This document shows, one piece after another, positions 42,753 to 51,685 of a DNA stretch of 64,000 nt. Positions within the stretch are counted from its first letter, which is position 1. Each line of letters begins with the position of its first letter. The notes below the pieces were generated by a model. The model had not been told where the DNA came from and did not search any database. It worked only from the letters and a program-made list of their open reading frames with translations. The translations under genes and the position numbers were made by a program. The DNA comes from Massilia sp. PDC64. Lineage in GTDB: Bacteria; Pseudomonadota; Gammaproteobacteria; Burkholderiales; Burkholderiaceae_D. The DNA lies in contig NZ_FMZS01000001.1 in assembly GCF_900101265.1 (NCBI RefSeq), positions 806,001 to 870,000 of the forward strand, written 5' to 3'.

Positions 42753-42810
42753 GCGTCCCCCATTTGTCGTGTCGCGTATACTGGCCCGGTTCAACACGAA
42801 AGGAGCCGGG

Positions 42811-44502
42811 ATGCAGCACGACATCAGCCTGATCACCACCATCGCCGCCGCCCTCGGTCTCGGCCTGCTGTTCGGCATGCTGGCCGTGCGCCTGCGCCTG
42901 CCGGCGCTGGTCGGGTATCTTGCCGCCGGCGTCCTCATCGGCCCCGCCACGCCCGGCTTCGTCGCCGACGTGCACCTCGCCTCGCAACTGGCCGAGATCG
43001 GCGTGATGCTGCTGATGTTCGGCGTCGGGCTGCATTTCTCGCTGGACGACCTGCTGGAAGTGAAAGGCATCGCCCTGCCCGGTGCCGTCCTGCAGATCGC
43101 GGTGGCGACCGTGCTCGGCATCGGCCTCACGCACCTGTGGGGCTGGGACCTCGGGGCCGGCCTCGTGTTCGGCCTCGCGCTGTCGGTCGCGAGCACGGTG
43201 GTGCTGCTGCGCGCGCTGGAAGACCGCGGCGAGCTCGATTCCTTCAACGGCCGCATCGCCGTCGGCTGGCTTGTCGTGGAAGACCTCGTGACGGTGCTCG
43301 TGCTCGTGCTGCTGCCCGCGCTCGCCGGGCCGCTGGGCGGCAAGGGCGAAGGCGGCTCGCTGTGGTACTCGCTCGGCAAGACCCTGCTGCAGGTGGGCGC
43401 GTTCATCGCGTTCATGCTGCTCGTGGGCCGCAAGCTGTTCCCGTGGTTCCTGTGGCGCGTGGCGAAGACCGGCTCGCGCGAGCTGTTCACCCTGGCCGTG
43501 ATCGCGGCCGCCGTCGGCATCGCCTACGGGTCGTCGCATTTGTTCGGCGTGTCGTTCGCGCTGGGCGCCTTCTTCGCCGGCATGGTGCTGCGCGAATCGG
43601 AGCTGAGCCACCGCGCGGCAGAAGAAACGCTGCCGCTGCGCGACGCGTTCTCCGTGCTGTTCTTCGTCTCCGTCGGCATGCTGTTCGACCCGCGCGTGCT
43701 CGTGGAGCGTCCGCTGGAAGTGCTGGGCGTCGTCGCCATCATCCTGGTCGGCAAATCGCTGGCCGCGTTTTTCCTCGTGCTGGCACTGCGCTATCCGCTC
43801 AACACGGCGATCACGGTGTCGGCGAGCCTCGCGCAGATCGGCGAGTTCTCGTTCATCCTCGCCGCCCTCGGCATCTCGCTCGGCCTGCTGCCGGAGATGG
43901 GCCAGAACCTGATCCTCGCGGGCGCCATCATCTCGATCGCCGTGAACCCGCTGATGTTCAAGCTCGTGGGCCCGCTGCAGAACTGGGTGCTGGCGAAATC
44001 GGACCACGCGCGCAAGATGGCGCGCTCGCCCGATCCACTGGCCGAACTGCCGACGACGGTCACGCACGAGCGCCTGACGGGCCAGGTGGTGCTGGTCGGG
44101 TACGGCCGCGTGGGCAAGCGCATCGCGCAAGAGCTGGACCGCGAAGGCATCCACTACGTCGTGGCGGAACAGAACCGCGACATCGTCGAGGACCTGCGCC
44201 GGCGCGACCAGCCGGCCGTGGCGGGCAATGCGGCGGAGCCGGCCGTGCTGATCCAGGCCCACATCGCGCGCGCATCGATGCTCGTGATCGCGACGCCGGA
44301 CACCTTCCACGTGCGCGCCATGGTCGAAACGGCCAAGGCGCTGAATCCCGGCATCCGCTGCGTGGTCCGCACGCACAACGAGGAAGAGGCGCGCCTGCTG
44401 CGCGAAGAAACGGGCGGCACGGTCCTCGTCGGCGAACACGAACTGGCGCGCAGCATGACGCGCCATGTGCTGGACGGGCTAGCGCTCGCGCAGGCCCACT
44501 GA
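42811..44502 (+). CDS. Monovalent cation:proton antiporter-2 family protein with RCK domain (KefB/YbaL type)
   Basis: Inner-membrane transporter of 563 residues. About twelve helices form the Na+/H+ exchanger domain, with signatures YLAAGVLIGP near residue 37, LGAFFAGMVLRESELSHRA and GMLFDP. From about residue 425 a TrkA-N/RCK nucleotide-binding domain follows (VVLVGYGRVGKRIAQEL). It would exchange K+ or Na+ for protons under control of NAD(H) or glutathione adducts. AAAGGAGCCGGG precedes the ATG. The 3' end overlaps the convergent DUF2182 gene by 24 bases. Confidence 0.9.
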   Translation: MQHDISLITTIAAALGLGLLFGMLAVRLRLPALVGYLAAGVLIGPATPGFVADVHLASQLAEIGVMLLMFGVGLHFSLDDLLEVKGIALPGAVLQIAVATVLGIGLTHLWGWDLGAGLVFGLALSVASTVVLLRALEDRGELDSFNGRIAVGWLVVEDLVTVLVLVLLPALAGPLGGKGEGGSLWYSLGKTLLQVGAFIAFMLLVGRKLFPWFLWRVAKTGSRELFTLAVIAAAVGIAYGSSHLFGVSFALGAFFAGMVLRESELSHRAAEETLPLRDAFSVLFFVSVGMLFDPRVLVERPLEVLGVVAIILVGKSLAAFFLVLALRYPLNTAITVSASLAQIGEFSFILAALGISLGLLPEMGQNLILAGAIISIAVNPLMFKLVGPLQNWVLAKSDHARKMARSPDPLAELPTTVTHERLTGQVVLVGYGRVGKRIAQELDREGIHYVVAEQNRDIVEDLRRRDQPAVAGNAAEPAVLIQAHIARASMLVIATPDTFHVRAMVETAKALNPGIRCVVRTHNEEEARLLREETGGTVLVGEHELARSMTRHVLDGLALAQAH

Positions 44503-45057
44503 TTCCGCGGCCACGAGGACGAACGCGCAGACCATCGTGCTGCGCTCCATGATGCCGGCGGCCAGCAGCGCGGCGGTGAGGCCGGCGCAGCGCCGGACGC
44601 AGTGGCCACCCAGGCGCGCTCCGTACAGCAGCGCCGCGGCGCAGACGGGCTGACCGGGCAGGATCGGATGCACCGGACGGCGCCACCACGCGGCCACCTG
44701 CCAGGCGACGCCCGCCACCCCGACCACCGCCGCCATCGCCGGCATCATGCGTGCCAGTGCGGGCGTATCCAGCAGCACCTGCGCGACGACCGCACCGGCC
44801 AGGTACACGGGCAGTCCAAACGCCGTCCACGTCGCGGCCCAGGCCAGGCCCGCGGCCACCGTGAACAGGGGCGCCCTTCCTTCCAGCGCGGCCCGATAGC
44901 GCCGCAACGGCACCACGGCGAGCGGCAGCATCATCGGCACCATCATCGCGGCCCACGTCCCGACAAAACCGGCGGCGGCACCGAGCCACGACTGGCCGCA
45001 CATCGGCAGCCACATCGTCGACATGGTCCACCCGCCGGGCATCGGCATCCCGCCCAT
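44479..45057 (-). CDS. DUF2182 membrane protein
   Basis: Small inner-membrane protein of 192 residues with four to five helices. It has the family-typical methionine-rich segment GTWAAMMVPMMLPLAVVPL near residue 34 and a C-terminal GIMERSTMVCAFVLV. The N-terminus is also rich in Met (MGGMPMPGGWTMSTMW). DUF2182 has been annotated as predicted metal-binding, but the function is unknown. It starts two bases after the DUF899 stop, so the two are coupled. The 3' end overlaps the antiporter gene. Confidence 0.78.
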   Translation of the reverse strand: MGGMPMPGGWTMSTMWLPMCGQSWLGAAAGFVGTWAAMMVPMMLPLAVVPLRRYRAALEGRAPLFTVAAGLAWAATWTAFGLPVYLAGAVVAQVLLDTPALARMMPAMAAVVGVAGVAWQVAAWWRRPVHPILPGQPVCAAALLYGARLGGHCVRRCAGLTAALLAAGIMERSTMVCAFVLVAAESVGLRER

Positions 45058-45059
45058 GG

Positions 45060-45830
45060 TCACACGGGATATTCGTCGTGGCGCCGCCACCAGACGCCGT
45101 TCTCGTTGCGACCTTTCGGCGCGCGGTCCAGCCATGGGTACATGCCCCACAGCGCGTCGAGGCCGCGGGCGTACGTCGAATACGTGTGATACACGACGCC
45201 GTCTTCCTGCACGAACGCGCTCAGGCCCGGCCGCTCGCGTGTGTAGGTGGCAAGGTCGGTGCCGGTCGATGACGCCTGCTCCGCCGCAGGACCGGTGGCG
45301 TCCCGCGGTGGCACCGGCATCGGCGGTTCGCGCCGGTAGTTGTATTCGATGCCGCCTTCGCGCTGCTGCGTCTCGCTGAACCAGACATTGAAGTCGGCAT
45401 TGAAATCCGCCTCGCCGGGCAGCGCCGTCGCCCACGGAAACGTCCAACCCATGCGTTCCTTGTACGCACGCAGTTTCGCTTGCGGTGCGCGCGACACGGC
45501 CATCAGCATCACGTCGTGGTGGGCCAGGTGCGTGGCAATGCCATTGAAGCCGTCGGCGATCGCCGAGCAGGATGGGCAGCCCGCCGTGTAGTCGACGCCG
45601 AACATGAAGTGGTAGACGAGCAGTTGCGAGCGGCCCTGGAACAGGTCGGCCAGCGATGCCGGACCGGCCGCGGTATCGAACCGGTAATCCTTGTCGATGC
45701 GGACCCAGGGCAAGGCCTGGCGCTGGCGTGCCAGCTCGTCGCTGCGGTGCGTGAGCTCGCGTTCCGCCTCCCACAGCCGCAGCCGCGCGGCCAGCCATTC
45801 GTCCCGGGTTCCCGTCTGATGCATGGTCAT
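45060..45830 (-). CDS. DUF899 thioredoxin-like protein
   Basis: Cytoplasmic protein of 256 residues of the DUF899 family, a predicted thioredoxin-fold group. The conserved block reads LLVYHFMFGVDYTAGCPSCSAIAD with a CPSC redox-like motif near residue 85, followed by the FPWATA and FNVWF elements and the C-terminal YHTYSTYARGLDALWGMYPWLDR. Enzymatic activity is unproven. ACAGGAGAAAACG precedes the ATG. It is divergent from the winged-helix regulator at 45916 with 85 bases between, suggesting control by that protein. Confidence 0.87.
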   Translation of the reverse strand: MTMHQTGTRDEWLAARLRLWEAERELTHRSDELARQRQALPWVRIDKDYRFDTAAGPASLADLFQGRSQLLVYHFMFGVDYTAGCPSCSAIADGFNGIATHLAHHDVMLMAVSRAPQAKLRAYKERMGWTFPWATALPGEADFNADFNVWFSETQQREGGIEYNYRREPPMPVPPRDATGPAAEQASSTGTDLATYTRERPGLSAFVQEDGVVYHTYSTYARGLDALWGMYPWLDRAPKGRNENGVWWRRHDEYPV

Positions 45831-45915
45831 CGTTTTCTCCTGTTGGTTGAAGGTGCGGTGCTATATTAGGGACGGCATACCACCCGACGGGAGTGACAAG
45901 TTTGGCGCGATTCCG

Positions 45916-47136
45916 ATGGACTCGATGATCACGGCGGCGGCCCTGGCGCTGGCCCATGGCGACCCGCTCGGCGCCCTCTCCCGCGTCGCCTTGCGTGACG
46001 ATGCGCCTGCGCTCGCCTTGCGCGGCATCGCGATGGCGCAGCTGGGCGATCTCGCGCGCGCCCGGCAATTGGTGCGCCGCGCCGCCCGCGCGTTCGGTGC
46101 GAAAGAGGCCGTTTCCCGCGCCCGCTGCCAGCTCGCCGAGGCCGAGATCGCCCTCGCCGCGCGCGACCTCGACACAAGCGCGACCTTGCTCGCCGACGCC
46201 CACCGCACGCTGGACGAGCACGGCGACCACGCCAACGCCGCGCATGCCCGCTACCTGGAGATCCGGCATCTGCTGCTGACGGGCCGCCTCGACGACGCCG
46301 AGCAGCGCCTGGCCGCGCTCGACCCGGCCGGCATGCCCCGCGCCCTGCGCGCCGCGCACGAGCTGACCGCGGCCGGCATCGCGATGCGCCGCATGCGCGC
46401 GCAGGCGGCACGCGCAGCGCTCGCCCGCGCGGACGCCCACGCGCGCGCCGCCGGCATCCCCGCGCTGGGCGCCGAGATCGAGTGGGCCGCGCGCCTGCTC
46501 GCTGCGCCCGCGGCGCGGCTCGTCACGCCGGAGGGCCCGCGCGACGTGCTGCTCGACGAGGTGGAGCGGCTGATGTCCTCCACCGCGCTGGTGGTCGACG
46601 GCTGCCTGAACGCCGTGCACCACCTCGCGACAAGCATCCCGCTGGCCCGGCGCCCGGTCCTGTTCGCGCTGGTCCGCACCCTCGCCGAGGCCTGGCCGCA
46701 GGATGCAGCGCGCGACGCGCTGATCCTGGCCGCCTTCCGCATCCGCCATCCCGACGAGACGCACCGCGCCCGCCTGCGCGTCGAAATGGGCCGCCTGCGG
46801 ACGTTACTCCGCGGCGCGGCCGGCGTGCGCGCCACGCCGCGCGGCTTCCAGCTGGTCCCGCGCGATGGCGACGGGGTCGCCGTGCTCGTGCGCCCCGTCG
46901 ACGACGACCACGCGTCCGTGCTGGCGTTGCTTGCGGACGGCGAGGCGTGGTCCAGCTCCGCGCTCGCGCTGGCACTGGGCACGAGCCAGCGCACCGTCCA
47001 GCGCTCGCTGGAAGCACTGGCGGCAAGCGGCAAGATCCAGGGCTACAGACAGGGCCGCGCGCGCCGCTGGTCGATGCTGCCGCTACCCGGTTTCGCGACA
47101 AACTTGTTACTCCCGACCGTGCTGGGAGCTCCCTAG
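45916..47136 (+). CDS. TPR-like protein with C-terminal winged helix-turn-helix (putative regulator)
   Basis: Cytoplasmic protein of 406 residues. The N-terminal 200 residues are alanine-rich helical repeats of TPR type (for example ALALRGIAMAQLGDLARARQ and TGRLDDAEQRLAALDP). A segment near 285-310 resembles the DNA-binding part of OmpR/SARP-like regulators (LRVEMGRLRTLLRG). The last 60 residues form a winged helix (SSALALALGTSQRTVQRSLEALAASGKI). The ATG at 45916 is chosen because upstream sequence is not conserved-looking. The propeller gene follows nine bases after the stop. It probably regulates the divergent DUF899 gene and itself. Confidence 0.7.
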   Translation: MDSMITAAALALAHGDPLGALSRVALRDDAPALALRGIAMAQLGDLARARQLVRRAARAFGAKEAVSRARCQLAEAEIALAARDLDTSATLLADAHRTLDEHGDHANAAHARYLEIRHLLLTGRLDDAEQRLAALDPAGMPRALRAAHELTAAGIAMRRMRAQAARAALARADAHARAAGIPALGAEIEWAARLLAAPAARLVTPEGPRDVLLDEVERLMSSTALVVDGCLNAVHHLATSIPLARRPVLFALVRTLAEAWPQDAARDALILAAFRIRHPDETHRARLRVEMGRLRTLLRGAAGVRATPRGFQLVPRDGDGVAVLVRPVDDDHASVLALLADGEAWSSSALALALGTSQRTVQRSLEALAASGKIQGYRQGRARRWSMLPLPGFATNLLLPTVLGAP

Positions 47137-47145
47137 AATGACCGT

Positions 47146-47775
47146 ATGAAAACGACAACCGCCCACATCGTCCGCGAATACGGACCCTACGACGACGAGC
47201 CGGCCGTGCACGGCGTCTCCTTCGACGGCAAGCAGCTGTGGTTCGCCTCCGGCGACCACCTGAATGCCGTCGATCCCGCCACCGGCGCGCTGCGCCGCTC
47301 CCTCGCCGTCCAGGCGCATGCGGGGACGGCCTTCGATGGCCGCTACCTGTACCAGATCGCGGACAGCCGCATCCAGAAGATCGACCCGGACACGGGCGCG
47401 GTGCTGTCGACCATCCCGACGCCGGAAGGCGGCGGCGCCGGCCTCACGTGGGCCGAAGGCTCGCTGTGGATCGGCCAGCACCGCGCACGCAAGATCCACC
47501 GGCTCGATCCGGAGACCGGGGCGATCCTGAACACGATCGAAGCGAAGCGCTTCGTCACGGGCGTGACGTGGCTGAACGGCGAGCTGTGGCACGCCACCTG
47601 GGAAAACGAAAAGAGCGATCTGCGCCGGGTGGATCCGCAATCGGGCGACGTGCTGGAATGCGTCGAGATGCCGGCCGACGTGATGGTGTCCGGCCTCGAA
47701 TCCGACGGCGTGGACCGTTTTTTCTGCGGCGGTGGCCATAGCGGCAAGATTCGGGTCGTGCAGCGGCCCGAATAA
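47146..47775 (+). CDS. YncE/glutamine cyclotransferase-like beta-propeller protein
   Basis: Protein of 209 residues, short for the family, without a signal peptide. It contains about four to five blade repeats of the form LWFASGDHLNAVDPATGALRR, LYQIADSRIQKIDPDTGAV, LWIGQHRARKIHRLDPETGAI and LWHATWENEKSDLRRVDPQSG. These match SMP-30/YncE and glutaminyl-cyclase-like propellers. Cytoplasmic ligand binding is likely, with no catalytic residue evident. It is the second gene of an operon with the winged-helix protein. Confidence 0.78.
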   Translation: MKTTTAHIVREYGPYDDEPAVHGVSFDGKQLWFASGDHLNAVDPATGALRRSLAVQAHAGTAFDGRYLYQIADSRIQKIDPDTGAVLSTIPTPEGGGAGLTWAEGSLWIGQHRARKIHRLDPETGAILNTIEAKRFVTGVTWLNGELWHATWENEKSDLRRVDPQSGDVLECVEMPADVMVSGLESDGVDRFFCGGGHSGKIRVVQRPE

Positions 47776-47804
47776 AAAAAAACGGCGGACATCGCTGTCC
47801 GCCG
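47773..47804 (-). terminator. Rho-independent terminator after the FtsH-like gene
   Basis: CGGCGGACA-TCGC-TGTCCGCCG has nine A on its left, giving a T-run on the minus strand. It lies about 50 bases after the protease stop. The same hairpin may partly stop the convergent propeller transcript. Confidence 0.8.
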
Positions 47805-47853
47805 CATTAACTTGAGTGCTAACTCAAGACCATCAAACAACCACCAAACTTTT

Positions 47854-49818
47854 TCAGGCCACCGCCGCCTCTTCGGCGCACAGCTTCAGGCTCGCGTGGC
47901 GCGGCGCGTTCAGGCCGGCCATCAGCGCTTCCTGGTGCTCTTCCAGCAGGGCGAACACGGCATCCTTCGACAACACGTACTGGTCGAGCAGCGTGTCCTT
48001 GATCGACACGATCACGTCCTTGTAGTCGCGGATCGAATTCAGCGTGTAGTTATAGAGCTCGTCCGATTTCTCCTCGACCTGGCGCAGCGTGTGCTCGCCC
48101 GAGGCGTCGTTCTGCAACTGGCTGTAGTCGATCTTGGCGCGCGAATACATCGACAGGCGGCCGACCATCAGGTTCAGCATCTTCGTGATCTTTTCGATGT
48201 CGTTCTGGCTGCCCACCGAGATGCCGCGTGCGCCGTAGAACAGTTCTTCCGCCGCCACGCCGCCGTACAGGCCGATCACGTCGCGTTCCAGTTCTTCCAG
48301 CGTGCGCAGCGACATGTCGTCGCCGGACTGCAGCACATAACCCAGCGCACCGATCTTGGACACCGCTTCCGTGCTGATCTTCAGCAGATGCGACTTTTCC
48401 TTGACCTCGGCCAGGCTCATGCCGGCGCGCAGGTACGGGTCGATCTGCATGAAGAAGTGACCCAGTTCGTGCACGGCGATGCGCTCGCGCTGCTTGTGCT
48501 TTTCGGCCGTCGTGGCGCGGTCGGTCAGGCCGATCGTGGCGCGCTCGTAGGCGCGGAACAGCAGATCGGTGTTGATGATCGCCTTTTCCTGGATCGAGAT
48601 CATCGACGCGCGCTCGACCACCGTTTCCAGCAGTGCCGGGCTCAGGTTCTGGGTGATTTCCGCGACCTGGTCCAGGTCGAGGTCGTTCCAGTCCACGAGG
48701 CCTTCCTTCTTGCGTGCCAGGAAGCTGCGCAGGAGTTCCTTGCGCTCGCCCTTGTTCGGCAGGCGGAAATTGATCTTCACGGAGAAGCGGCGCAGCATGG
48801 CTTCGTCCATCTCCGTCGACGCATCGTCGAAGTTCGAGGCGACGACCCAGATCACGCCCTGGCCCTTGTCGCTCTTGACGCCGTCCAGCAGGCCCAGCAG
48901 GGTGTTGGCCGTGTCGTCTTCCCATTTCTTTTCGCTGCGGCCGCGCGGCATGAACAGGCTTTGCGCTTCATCCAGGAAGATGATGCAGCGGCCCTTGCTC
49001 GACGCCTTGCGGTACAGGGCGTTCAGCGCCTTCGAACCGCCGCCGACATAGCCCGATTCCAGCGCCGAGCCGGACGCCTGGATCAGCGGGATGTCGAGGC
49101 GCTTGGCGAGGTAGCCCACCAGCTTGGTCTTGCCGGTGCCGGCCGGACCCGTCAGCATGACGTTGAACGGCTTGTCGATGTTGTGTTCCTTGTACAACTC
49201 GCGGTTGCGGATCATGTCTTCCAGGTGCAGCACTTCCTGCTTGATGTCTTCCATGCCGATCAGGTCGTCCATGCTGCCCTTCAGCTTGTCCGGGGTGATC
49301 AGCTGGCTGCTCATGCCCATGCCCGGGATGCCGAATTTCATGGCGTACAGGATCACCAGCAGCACGGTCAGGTCGAGCGCGTGACGCTTCAGGAAGTCGA
49401 GGATGTCGGCACCGACGCCTTCGCCTTCGTCCTGCAGGACGGCCTTGTGCGACGCCAGGTATTCGTCCTTGGCGATGGAATACGGGATCGCGTTCTTCAA
49501 CAGCACTTCGCGCTCCAGCGACAGGTGCGACGTGCTCGGCACCTTCACGACGTGCAGTTGCGGCGCATCCTTGTACTTATAGATGTAGCGCGGCGAATCC
49601 GACAGCGGTTTCGCGACGAGCAGGTAGTCGAGACGGTCCTTCTGGGCAGCCAGTTGGGTGATCTCGGAAATATTCTGCGAGTAGACGACCGGCGACGGAT
49701 CTTGCGGGATATCGGCCTTGTAGATTGCCCAGCCCGTCAGCACGCCAAGCAGCACGGCGGTCAAGATCCGGACATAAACATTCTTAAAGGCAATTTGAAG
49801 TCGGGCAAAATTGGGCAT
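47854..49818 (-). CDS. Divergent FtsH-like membrane AAA+ zinc protease
   Basis: Membrane protein of 654 residues with FtsH topology: a helix at about 15-33, a periplasmic region to about 147, and a second helix at about 148-168. The AAA module has Walker A GPAGTGKT (224-231), pore loop YVGGG (257-261), Walker B IIFLDEAQ (279-286, not the usual DEID) and arginine fingers in MLRRF. The M41 part has HELGH (450-454) and the third zinc ligand Asp540 in QNDIEK, with YGGVAAEELFYG. All catalytic residues are kept, so it should be an active protease. Sequence elsewhere departs widely from housekeeping FtsH, so I treat it as a specialised paralogue. Confidence 0.83.
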   Translation of the reverse strand: MPNFARLQIAFKNVYVRILTAVLLGVLTGWAIYKADIPQDPSPVVYSQNISEITQLAAQKDRLDYLLVAKPLSDSPRYIYKYKDAPQLHVVKVPSTSHLSLEREVLLKNAIPYSIAKDEYLASHKAVLQDEGEGVGADILDFLKRHALDLTVLLVILYAMKFGIPGMGMSSQLITPDKLKGSMDDLIGMEDIKQEVLHLEDMIRNRELYKEHNIDKPFNVMLTGPAGTGKTKLVGYLAKRLDIPLIQASGSALESGYVGGGSKALNALYRKASSKGRCIIFLDEAQSLFMPRGRSEKKWEDDTANTLLGLLDGVKSDKGQGVIWVVASNFDDASTEMDEAMLRRFSVKINFRLPNKGERKELLRSFLARKKEGLVDWNDLDLDQVAEITQNLSPALLETVVERASMISIQEKAIINTDLLFRAYERATIGLTDRATTAEKHKQRERIAVHELGHFFMQIDPYLRAGMSLAEVKEKSHLLKISTEAVSKIGALGYVLQSGDDMSLRTLEELERDVIGLYGGVAAEELFYGARGISVGSQNDIEKITKMLNLMVGRLSMYSRAKIDYSQLQNDASGEHTLRQVEEKSDELYNYTLNSIRDYKDVIVSIKDTLLDQYVLSKDAVFALLEEHQEALMAGLNAPRHASLKLCAEEAAVA

Positions 49819-50327
49819 ATCGGTACTCGTACAAGTCGAAGGTGCGTGACACGGCAAGTTTTACTGCATGCCTTCCGGAGTGCCGAGTGGACGCGAAAGG
49901 CGGCGGTGCGGGGACCGCGGGGTATTCAAACGTGTGCGTTTGATATTGTTTTGATGCCCGAAGGCAATGGGGATATGGAGACTATACTCGCAAAGAAAAG
50001 CGACGTGTATACCGTGCGGCGAAAAAATTTTGAATCACAACACGCCTGATCAAACTGACATCGATTTTCATTGCCCATCTCATACATTCAATAAATAAAT
50101 CGCAATAAGCGGCCACGCATTTAGCGTTTTCTCAATAGTCAATTCGCTAATTCATTGCATTTGTTTTATTTAAAAATGATTAACTTTGCCATCTGTTTAT
50201 CGTGCTTTAACGGCACGTAACGGACGCAATGCATGGCGCATTTTTGCTATGCTGGGATCATCCGCATGACGCCGCCAACGGTCGTGCGGGTTACGTACCC
50301 CACAGTCAGACAATGCATGGATAAGGA
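49819..50327. other. 509-base AT-rich intergenic region
   Basis: No gene is supported here. The part 50041-50220 is markedly AT-rich compared with its neighbours and contains many short A/T tracts. It separates the divergent FtsH-like and PEP-CTERM-like genes. A TATGCT box near 50248 could be the -10 of the latter. The composition suits a regulated promoter region or an H-NS-like binding stretch, which is inference. Confidence 0.5.
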
Positions 50328-50600
50328 ATGACCGTGAAACGATACGCACTTGCCGCAACGCTCAGTCTCATGATGGGTGGCGCCGTCCAGGCTGCCGCCA
50401 TTGACCTCGACAACAGTCACACCATCGTGCGCATGCGCGGCGTGACCGATCTGTCGACGGTAAATCACAACGAAGTGGTGGCACCACCTTCCCCTTCGAT
50501 GTCCGAACTTCCGGAACCGGAAGTGTTTGCCATGATGCTGGTCGGCCTGATCCTGATCGGTTATCGGGCCAGCCGCGACAGCAGCGAGAAATTCAAATAA
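50328..50600 (+). CDS. Small secreted protein with a PEP-CTERM-like C-terminal anchor
   Basis: A 90-residue protein with a Sec signal (MTVKRYALAATLSLMMGGAVQAAA) and a short polar mature part. The C-terminal segment PEPEVFAMMLVGLILIGYRAS resembles the PEP-CTERM sorting signal (PEP, hydrophobic helix, basic end). The tail RDSSEKFK is longer and less basic than the usual arginine cluster. In Oxalobacteraceae such proteins are exosortase substrates. No exosortase gene is in the window. It could also be a simple membrane-anchored peptide. Confidence 0.68.
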   Translation: MTVKRYALAATLSLMMGGAVQAAAIDLDNSHTIVRMRGVTDLSTVNHNEVVAPPSPSMSELPEPEVFAMMLVGLILIGYRASRDSSEKFK

Positions 50601-50640
50601 GGACGAAAAAACTTTTCCGCATGACGCGGAAAGTGGATCG

Positions 50641-50668
50641 ACGGCGCCGCAAGGCGCCGTTTTCTTTT
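50641..50668 (+). terminator. Rho-independent terminator after the PEP-CTERM-like gene
   Basis: ACGGCGCC-GCAA-GGCGCCGT is followed by TTTCTTTT on the plus strand, about 40 bases after the stop. Confidence 0.85.
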
Positions 50669-50677
50669 GTCAGCCGC

Positions 50678-51229
50678 TCAGGCCGGCAATTCCCGGCACA
50701 GCGCATGGAGCTTGCTCAGCGTCGCCCAGTTACGCGCGGTGGTCGCATCGCCCAGCTGCTTGCCCAGCGCCGCAGCCGCCCGGCTGTCGAGGATGCCACC
50801 CGGACACCAGACATAGGCCGCCCGCTCGCCCAGCGCCATTGCGCCCGGCTGCCAGTCCTGGCCGCACAAGGCTGCGAGCGCCTCGCGCGAATGGGGGCCG
50901 GCGAGAATGAACGTCAGCAGGCGGGAGTGATCCGTCGCCTGTTCGAGCAAAGGGTTCGACGCGATGATCCCGTCGAGGTCGTCGCAACTGAGCACGACGG
51001 TACGGGCGGCCACGCCGAGCTTGAGCACGAGCGCTTCCTCGATCTCGGCCGCGACCGCGTCATGCGCCTTGGCCGGACCGGTGAACACGACGTTGCCGCT
51101 GTTGAGGAGACTACGCACGTGGTCGTAGCCGAGATCCGCGATCAGCTTGCGCAGGTCGGCCATGGCAACGCGCTTCGCCCGCCCGACATTTACGCCTCTC
51201 AATAAAACAATGTAGCGTTTTCTCGTCAT
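50678..51229 (-). CDS. DUF1697 family protein
   Basis: Cytoplasmic protein of 183 residues. The opening YIVLLRGVNVGRAKRVAMADLRKLIADLGYDHVRSLLNSGNVVF is the diagnostic DUF1697 block. The end reads RNWATLSKLHAL, also typical of the family. A ferredoxin-like fold is predicted for the family and no activity is known. It stands alone, convergent with the PEP-CTERM-like gene and divergent from the HDOD pair. Confidence 0.85.
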   Translation of the reverse strand: MTRKRYIVLLRGVNVGRAKRVAMADLRKLIADLGYDHVRSLLNSGNVVFTGPAKAHDAVAAEIEEALVLKLGVAARTVVLSCDDLDGIIASNPLLEQATDHSRLLTFILAGPHSREALAALCGQDWQPGAMALGERAAYVWCPGGILDSRAAAALGKQLGDATTARNWATLSKLHALCRELPA

Positions 51230-51340
51230 CCGGGCATGGTACGGCGTCCGAATTAGATAAGCATTAAGGCACCGGCTTACAACACCGATCGGCCTTACCG
51301 GATGGTAATATCAATACATTGCAAACAACGCGAGGGAAGC

Positions 51341-51685
51341 ATGAGCGGTCCTTTCCACCTGACGCCGCTGGCCGAGACCCGACCGGGCATGGTGTTGTCC
51401 GACGTCGTGCTCGACGGGAAAGGTAATGTATTACTGGCACAGGGAATCGTGCTGACCGAATCGATGCTGGCGTCGCTCGCGCGCCATGGCATCGACATGC
51501 TGCCGATCCTGCAGGCCGAACCGGCGCCGGCGCGCATCGATCCGGAAGCGGTCCAGGCACGCCTCGACCACATCTTCCGCAAGCACGACCGCGACGACCT
51601 CGGCGACTGGGCCACGGGCATCCTGCGCCGCTACGTCGAAGACTACCGCCTGCAGCGCGAGGTGAATACCGAGGTGACCCCATGA
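51341..51685 (+). CDS. Hypothetical protein paired with an HDOD gene
   Basis: Cytoplasmic protein of 114 residues. The first 60 residues (LAETRPGMVLSDVVLDGKGNVLLAQGIVLTE, then LARHGIDMLPIL) match the N-terminal module often found before HD-GYP and HDOD phosphodiesterase-like proteins. The C-terminal half is helical and charged. GAGGGAAGC precedes the ATG. It overlaps the HDOD gene as ATGA, so the two proteins are made together and may interact. A palindrome TTACC-GGAT-GGTAA (51295-51308) lies upstream. Confidence 0.68.
   Translation: MSGPFHLTPLAETRPGMVLSDVVLDGKGNVLLAQGIVLTESMLASLARHGIDMLPILQAEPAPARIDPEAVQARLDHIFRKHDRDDLGDWATGILRRYVEDYRLQREVNTEVTP

Noticed and set aside
49819-50327. Edge of a horizontally acquired island in the AT-rich gap
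   Set aside because: No integrase, tRNA target, direct repeats or foreign genes flank it; the composition change is limited to the spacer.
51295-51308. TTACC-GGAT-GGTAA palindrome as an operator of the HDOD pair
   Set aside because: Ten defined bases are too few to claim a site without a second copy or a candidate regulator; mentioned only in the gene entry.
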